Below, one piece after another: positions 5,248 to 8,581 of a DNA stretch of 8,581 nt (positions within the stretch are counted from its first letter, which is position 1; every line of letters begins with the position of its first letter). The stretch is from the NCBI GenBank assembly GCA_964370845.1, contig CAYJLB010000075.1, positions 1-8,581 on the forward strand. Direction: 5' to 3'. The position numbers and the translations under genes are program-made. The notes under the pieces were generated by a model. That model saw only the letters and a program-made list of their open reading frames with translations. It had not been told where the DNA came from and did not search any database. The stretch is from CAYJLB01 sp964370845. Lineage in GTDB: Bacteria; Bacillota; Clostridia; Oscillospirales; Ruminococcaceae.

Positions 5248-6720
5248 ATGGATAACGCAAATTCTTCAAAATTATGCTTTTCTCTTGAAAATAACATAAA
5301 AAAGGTGCGTGAATTAACACACAGCACCTCCGACCTTATGGTAAATAGAATTGAAATATGTGGGATAAAATGTGGAATGTTAAGCTGTGAAGGTATGGTT
5401 TCCACCCAAATGGCGAGCATTTTGATTTTTCACCCTTTAATGAATATAGCCTTTGAAAAAAATCCAACTCCAACGGAATTATATAACCACTTAAACAGGA
5501 AAATGTTTATGACTTTTGATAGAGTAAATTTATTTGATTTTGAAAATTTACTGCGTTTTATGATGTCAGGTTTTGTTATTATTTTGTTAGATGGTTATGA
5601 TGTGGGATTTTGTCTTGGGATACAAGGTTATGATAAACGTGGAGTATCTGAACCTACTACCGAGGCTAATATTTTAGGCTCCCAAGATGGATTTGTTGAA
5701 ACAATAAGAAGTAATTTTTCCCTCATAAGAAGAAGAATGAAAACTGGAAATCTAAAAATACAGCTAATGCAAGTGGGAACTGCCAGTAAAACCGACATTG
5801 CATTAGTTTATATGACAAACAAAGTTTCGCCAAATCTTATTGCAAAAATTAAATCCGACTTAGAAAAAATAAACCTTGAAATGGTGTTAAACACAGGCTA
5901 TTTAGAGCCTTTTTTAGAAGGTCGAACTTTGTCAATTTTCTCAAACTTAACCTATACACAGCGGCCCGACGTTATGTGTGGAAAAGTTAATGAGGGGCGA
6001 GTTGGAATTTTAGTTGACGGAACGCCTTTCGCTTTAGTTGTCCCCGTTTTATTTTCGGAAAATTTTCAAACTATTGATGACTACGCACAACGCCCTTATT
6101 ACGCGACTTATATACGATTAATAAAATATATAGGTTTTTTTCTTGCCATATATTTGCCCGCAGTTTATGTTGCAGTAGCAAGCTTTCACCCAGAAATGTT
6201 TTCAAGAATGTTGTTAATTCATCTTTCAAGTGCAATGCAAATTACACCATTCACATTATTTACCGAAACCGTAATAATTATCATTTTATTTGAAATAATA
6301 AAAGAGGCAGGAATTCGCCTTCCTAAAGTAGTTGGTGGAGCAATTTCTATTGTAGGTGGACTTGTAATTGGTGACGCAGCAGTTCAGTCCGGTTTAATCA
6401 GCACACCTTTACTAATAATTGTTGGGATTACAGCAACTACAGCATTTGTTATACCAACTTTAAACCCGCAGATTTCATTTTTACGGCTAGGATTCTTAAT
6501 TTTAGGGGGAGCATTCGGCTTATTTGGTATTGGAATTGGCACTGCACTATTAATTTTCAACATTTGCGGTATGGAAACCTACGGAGTTCCCTTTACAGCA
6601 CCTTTCTCTCCCTTTTCAAAAAGCATTTTCACCGACGTTTTAATCAGAATTGGCTATAAAAGAATGGAGAAAGTCCCCTCACAAATTGATAAATTAAACG
6701 GCGTTGATGAAATAAAATAA
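5248..6720 (+). CDS. gerA: Spore germination receptor subunit A, GerA family
   Basis: A 490-residue A subunit (PF03323) of a nutrient germinant receptor in the spore inner membrane, where A, B and C subunits sense nutrients and trigger ion and dipicolinate release. The soluble N-terminal part (about 1-285) holds the family hallmarks RGVSEPTTEANILGSQDGF (131-149) and TQRPDV...GKVNEGRVGILVDGTPF (237-261). A membrane domain follows, with hydrophobic stretches at about 291-319, 340-358, 362-404 and 412-443. These include the conserved KEAGIRLPK (352-360) and GGLVIGDAAVQSGLIS (370-385). Length is normal and no frame breaks are seen. The ATG follows AAGGAGA (5236-5242), the best ribosome site in the window. 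It is first in a gerA-gerB-gerC operon and diverges from DUF421. The symbol is a subunit-class name; the germinant is unknown. Confidence 0.97.
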   Translation: MDNANSSKLCFSLENNIKKVRELTHSTSDLMVNRIEICGIKCGMLSCEGMVSTQMASILIFHPLMNIAFEKNPTPTELYNHLNRKMFMTFDRVNLFDFENLLRFMMSGFVIILLDGYDVGFCLGIQGYDKRGVSEPTTEANILGSQDGFVETIRSNFSLIRRRMKTGNLKIQLMQVGTASKTDIALVYMTNKVSPNLIAKIKSDLEKINLEMVLNTGYLEPFLEGRTLSIFSNLTYTQRPDVMCGKVNEGRVGILVDGTPFALVVPVLFSENFQTIDDYAQRPYYATYIRLIKYIGFFLAIYLPAVYVAVASFHPEMFSRMLLIHLSSAMQITPFTLFTETVIIIILFEIIKEAGIRLPKVVGGAISIVGGLVIGDAAVQSGLISTPLLIIVGITATTAFVIPTLNPQISFLRLGFLILGGAFGLFGIGIGTALLIFNICGMETYGVPFTAPFSPFSKSIFTDVLIRIGYKRMEKVPSQIDKLNGVDEIK

Positions 6721-6752
6721 AAATATAATTTTTTGAAAGGAATAAAAGCTGT

Positions 6753-7838
6753 ATGAATAAAAAAATTAGCGGTAATCAACTTTTTATCCTTATTTTTATT
6801 GTGGGAATTTTTAAAACTATAACATATAATCCTTTTGAATACGCATCTTTTTTTCAAATAATTTTAACAGTTTCCCTCTCTTTTTTAATAAATAGTGTGC
6901 TTTTAATTCCTGTTTTTATAATTTCTTATCACAACCCGAACGAAAGCATAATTACAATTTTTTCTAATAAAAATAAATTTTTAGGAAAGATAATATCTGC
7001 AATTTATTTAGTTTATTTTTTACTTGTAACAATTCGTGCTACACGGCAATTTGGATATTTCATGAAAGAAATGTTCCCCACCGTTGCGGAAATGGCAGTT
7101 GTAATTGCAATTATATCAATTTGCGGTTTATACGCTGCAATACTTGGAATAGAAGCAATTTCTCGAAGTGCAGGAATAATTTTTATCATTTCAATAATAA
7201 TATTTATCTCCTTTATTTTAACCTCCTTAAATTATGCGGATTTTTCTAATTTATATGATGCAGTTCCAAAAAACTCTTCCGAAAGCACTTCTTTTTTCAC
7301 TTTTTTATCAAGAGAAATTGCAACTTTTATAGAACTAACACCTTTGCTTTTTTTAATATCAAATATAAAAAATGCAAAAACTGATTTTAATAAAGGGATA
7401 ACTAAATTTTTGATAGTAAAATTTCTCACTGTGATTGGAATTTTCACTTTAACAGCGTTAGTTTTCGGTGGATACGCAAAGAATTCTGGCTATCCATTTT
7501 TCCGTTTAGGCTCACTTTCAAGCACTTATTTTGTGGAACGTTATGACGGTGTTTATATGATTTTATGGATTTTGACAGCGGTAACAACGATTTCTTACTT
7601 TTTATATTCGGCAAAAGAGTGTTCGGGTGTAATCTTTAAAAATAAAATTACTCAAAAAAATATTTTAACCACAATTTTTGCCATAATAACTGCAACTTCT
7701 TCCATTCTTTTAAGCGGACAATCAGACAAATTAGAGGAAGTTTACAACGAATATTTTTCAGCGATTTACTTGATATTTTTGATTTTTATAATACCTCTTT
7801 TCGCATTAATTTTAGGTAAAAATTCAAGAAAGGAATAA
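6753..7838 (+). CDS. gerB: Spore germination receptor subunit B, amino-acid-permease-like
   Basis: A 361-residue B subunit (Spore_permease, PF03845), related to APC-type amino acid transporters and thought to bind the small-molecule germinant. About ten hydrophobic helices are visible, at roughly residues 9-23, 33-59, 78-96, 112-131, 138-158, 188-206, 217-240, 256-286, 304-321 and 335-355. Family motifs include GIEAISRSA (132-140) after the fourth helix and F-V-E-R-Y-D (250-255) before the eighth. Length is normal. The start follows GAAAGGA (6735-6741) by 11 bases and lies 32 bases after the gerA stop. A TATAAT in that gap has no -35, so the gene is probably read from the gerA promoter. The stop is six bases before gerC. 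Confidence 0.95.
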   Translation: MNKKISGNQLFILIFIVGIFKTITYNPFEYASFFQIILTVSLSFLINSVLLIPVFIISYHNPNESIITIFSNKNKFLGKIISAIYLVYFLLVTIRATRQFGYFMKEMFPTVAEMAVVIAIISICGLYAAILGIEAISRSAGIIFIISIIIFISFILTSLNYADFSNLYDAVPKNSSESTSFFTFLSREIATFIELTPLLFLISNIKNAKTDFNKGITKFLIVKFLTVIGIFTLTALVFGGYAKNSGYPFFRLGSLSSTYFVERYDGVYMILWILTAVTTISYFLYSAKECSGVIFKNKITQKNILTTIFAIITATSSILLSGQSDKLEEVYNEYFSAIYLIFLIFIIPLFALILGKNSRKE

Positions 7839-7844
7839 AAATTT

Positions 7845-8489
7845 ATGAAATGCATTTTACTTGCCTCAATATTTTTTTTATTTAATCTTACAGCTTGCAC
7901 AAATACGCCTCAAGCCGATGAACTCACAATAATTCAATCTATGTCAATTGATAAAATTAACGACGAATTTCTGATTTCAATTCAAAGTTATGACACTGCA
8001 TCTTCTGACGGAAAAGCTACTCCACAAGGTTCATCGAAAAATATTATAACCACCGACGGAAAAGGAAATTCCATTGAAAATGCCCTAGTAGAAATAGAAA
8101 CTAGCCTTGGAAAAGATTTGTTTGTTGGCCACTGTTCAATGGTTATTATAGGGCGAGAAACTATTGAGAATAGCAGTGATATTATCCTTGATTTTCTTAG
8201 TAAAAACAACGATTATAACTTAAATATGCAAATTATGGTTTCTAATGGTATAGCTAAAGATTTAGTTTCTTTCGATAATGGGACGGAAAAATTTTCTCCA
8301 AGTTCTGCCGAAGATATTTATGAAAAAAGTGTTGATATTGGAGAAACTGTTGAAACTTCATTACAAAAACTTCTTGTATCAAGAGAAATTATTACCGAAA
8401 AAGGTGTTTCTTTATCATTTCCGTTAATTTTTATAGAAGAAAGTGGGCAAATTTACTATAATGGAAAACTTGTGCTTATAAATGTTTAA
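7845..8489 (+). CDS. gerC: Spore germination lipoprotein GerC, short form lacking the C-terminal domain
   Basis: A 214-residue C subunit of the receptor. The signal peptide ends in a lipobox L-T-A-C with C18 as the lipidation site, so the protein is anchored in the spore inner membrane. The rest matches the N-terminal region of the Ger(x)C family: I-x-S-M-S-I-D (30-36), a central G-K-D-L-F-V-G-H (88-95) with V-I-I-G-R-E (99-104), and a closing G-x-I-Y-Y-N-G-K-L-V motif. Family members are usually 350-400 residues; this one stops where the C-terminal domain (PF05504) would begin. No remnant of that domain appears in any frame before the next start, so it is not a simple frameshift inside the window. 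AAAGGA (7829-7834), ten bases upstream and inside the gerB end, sets the start. A role in receptor assembly remains likely. Confidence 0.9.
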   Translation: MKCILLASIFFLFNLTACTNTPQADELTIIQSMSIDKINDEFLISIQSYDTASSDGKATPQGSSKNIITTDGKGNSIENALVEIETSLGKDLFVGHCSMVIIGRETIENSSDIILDFLSKNNDYNLNMQIMVSNGIAKDLVSFDNGTEKFSPSSAEDIYEKSVDIGETVETSLQKLLVSREIITEKGVSLSFPLIFIEESGQIYYNGKLVLINV

Positions 8490-8495
8490 AAAATA

Positions 8496-8524
8496 TTGCT
8501 TAAACCTTTAAAATATGATATAAT
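8496..8524 (+). promoter_or_regulatory. Sigma-A promoter with extended -10 for the gene at 8568
   Basis: TTGCTT (8496-8501, four of six) and a perfect TATAAT (8519-8524) with a 17-base spacer, plus the extended -10 TG at 8516-8517. The start would be near 8531. It begins seven bases after the gerC stop, so the next gene has its own housekeeping promoter and is probably not part of the germination operon. No intrinsic terminator separates them. Confidence 0.8.
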
Positions 8525-8567
8525 TTTAAATTGATATATAACCATCAAGAAAGGATTAGTTTATTTT

Positions 8568-8581
8568 ATGAGAATGAGAAG
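8568..8581 (+). CDS. Start of an unidentified gene, cut by the window end
   Basis: An ATG at 8568 follows AAAGGA (8550-8555) by 12 bases and a well-formed promoter, so a gene very probably starts here. Only four full codons (M-R-M-R) are visible, so no function can be given. Confidence 0.6.

Noticed and set aside
5217..5420. - strand ORF across the gerA start
   Set aside because: It is a shadow of gerA with no ribosome site or motif, and runs through the gerA ribosome site.
6704..6729. Internal promoter between gerA and gerB (TTGATG, TATAAT)
   Set aside because: The spacer is only 14 bases, and an AT-rich gap makes a TATAAT likely by chance.

Overview
The window looks like chromosome from an AT-rich, endospore-forming member of the Firmicutes, most likely class Clostridia and possibly the Oscillospiraceae/Ruminococcaceae side. 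The grounds are a GerA-type germinant receptor operon, a DUF421-DUF4363 pair, NrdR, strong AAAGGA-type ribosome binding sites and consensus sigma-A promoters. Species cannot be fixed from sequence alone. I see no rRNA, tRNA, CRISPR array, insertion sequence or phage gene.

Layout. (1) Positions 71-1946, + strand: a GtrA-family membrane protein, a cation diffusion facilitator (CDF) exporter with a manganese-type metal site and a doubled cytosolic domain, and a doubtful 77-residue membrane ORF overlapping the exporter stop by one base. (2) Positions 1947-2199, no convincing gene: a GC-richer hairpin element, an orphan extended -10 box, a textbook intrinsic terminator, then a perfect TTGACA-N17-TATAAT promoter. 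(3) Positions 2221-3018: a TIM-barrel sugar phosphate isomerase/epimerase, apparently its own transcription unit. (4) Positions 3125-4044: promoter, a small DUF6514-like protein, nrdR, and a palindromic terminator carrying the stop codons of two convergent genes. (5) Positions 4041-5107, - strand: DUF421 (YetF-like) and DUF4363 genes, overlapping by four bases. (6) Positions 5108-5247: divergent control region with a near-symmetric CAGTAT...ATACTG element. (7) Positions 5248-8489, + strand: gerA-gerB-gerC, with a GerC that stops after its N-terminal region. (8) From 8496: a sigma-A type promoter and the first codons of another gene.

How they work together. The right half looks like a spore inner-membrane module: a germinant receptor transcribed away from a DUF421/DUF4363 pair, possibly both under a forespore promoter. 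The left half holds unrelated housekeeping functions: metal export, sugar metabolism and control of ribonucleotide reductase. I found no wholly new system. The most interesting points are the symmetric divergent promoter candidate, the short GerC, the doubled cytosolic domain of the CDF protein, and the palindrome shared by the two convergent genes.
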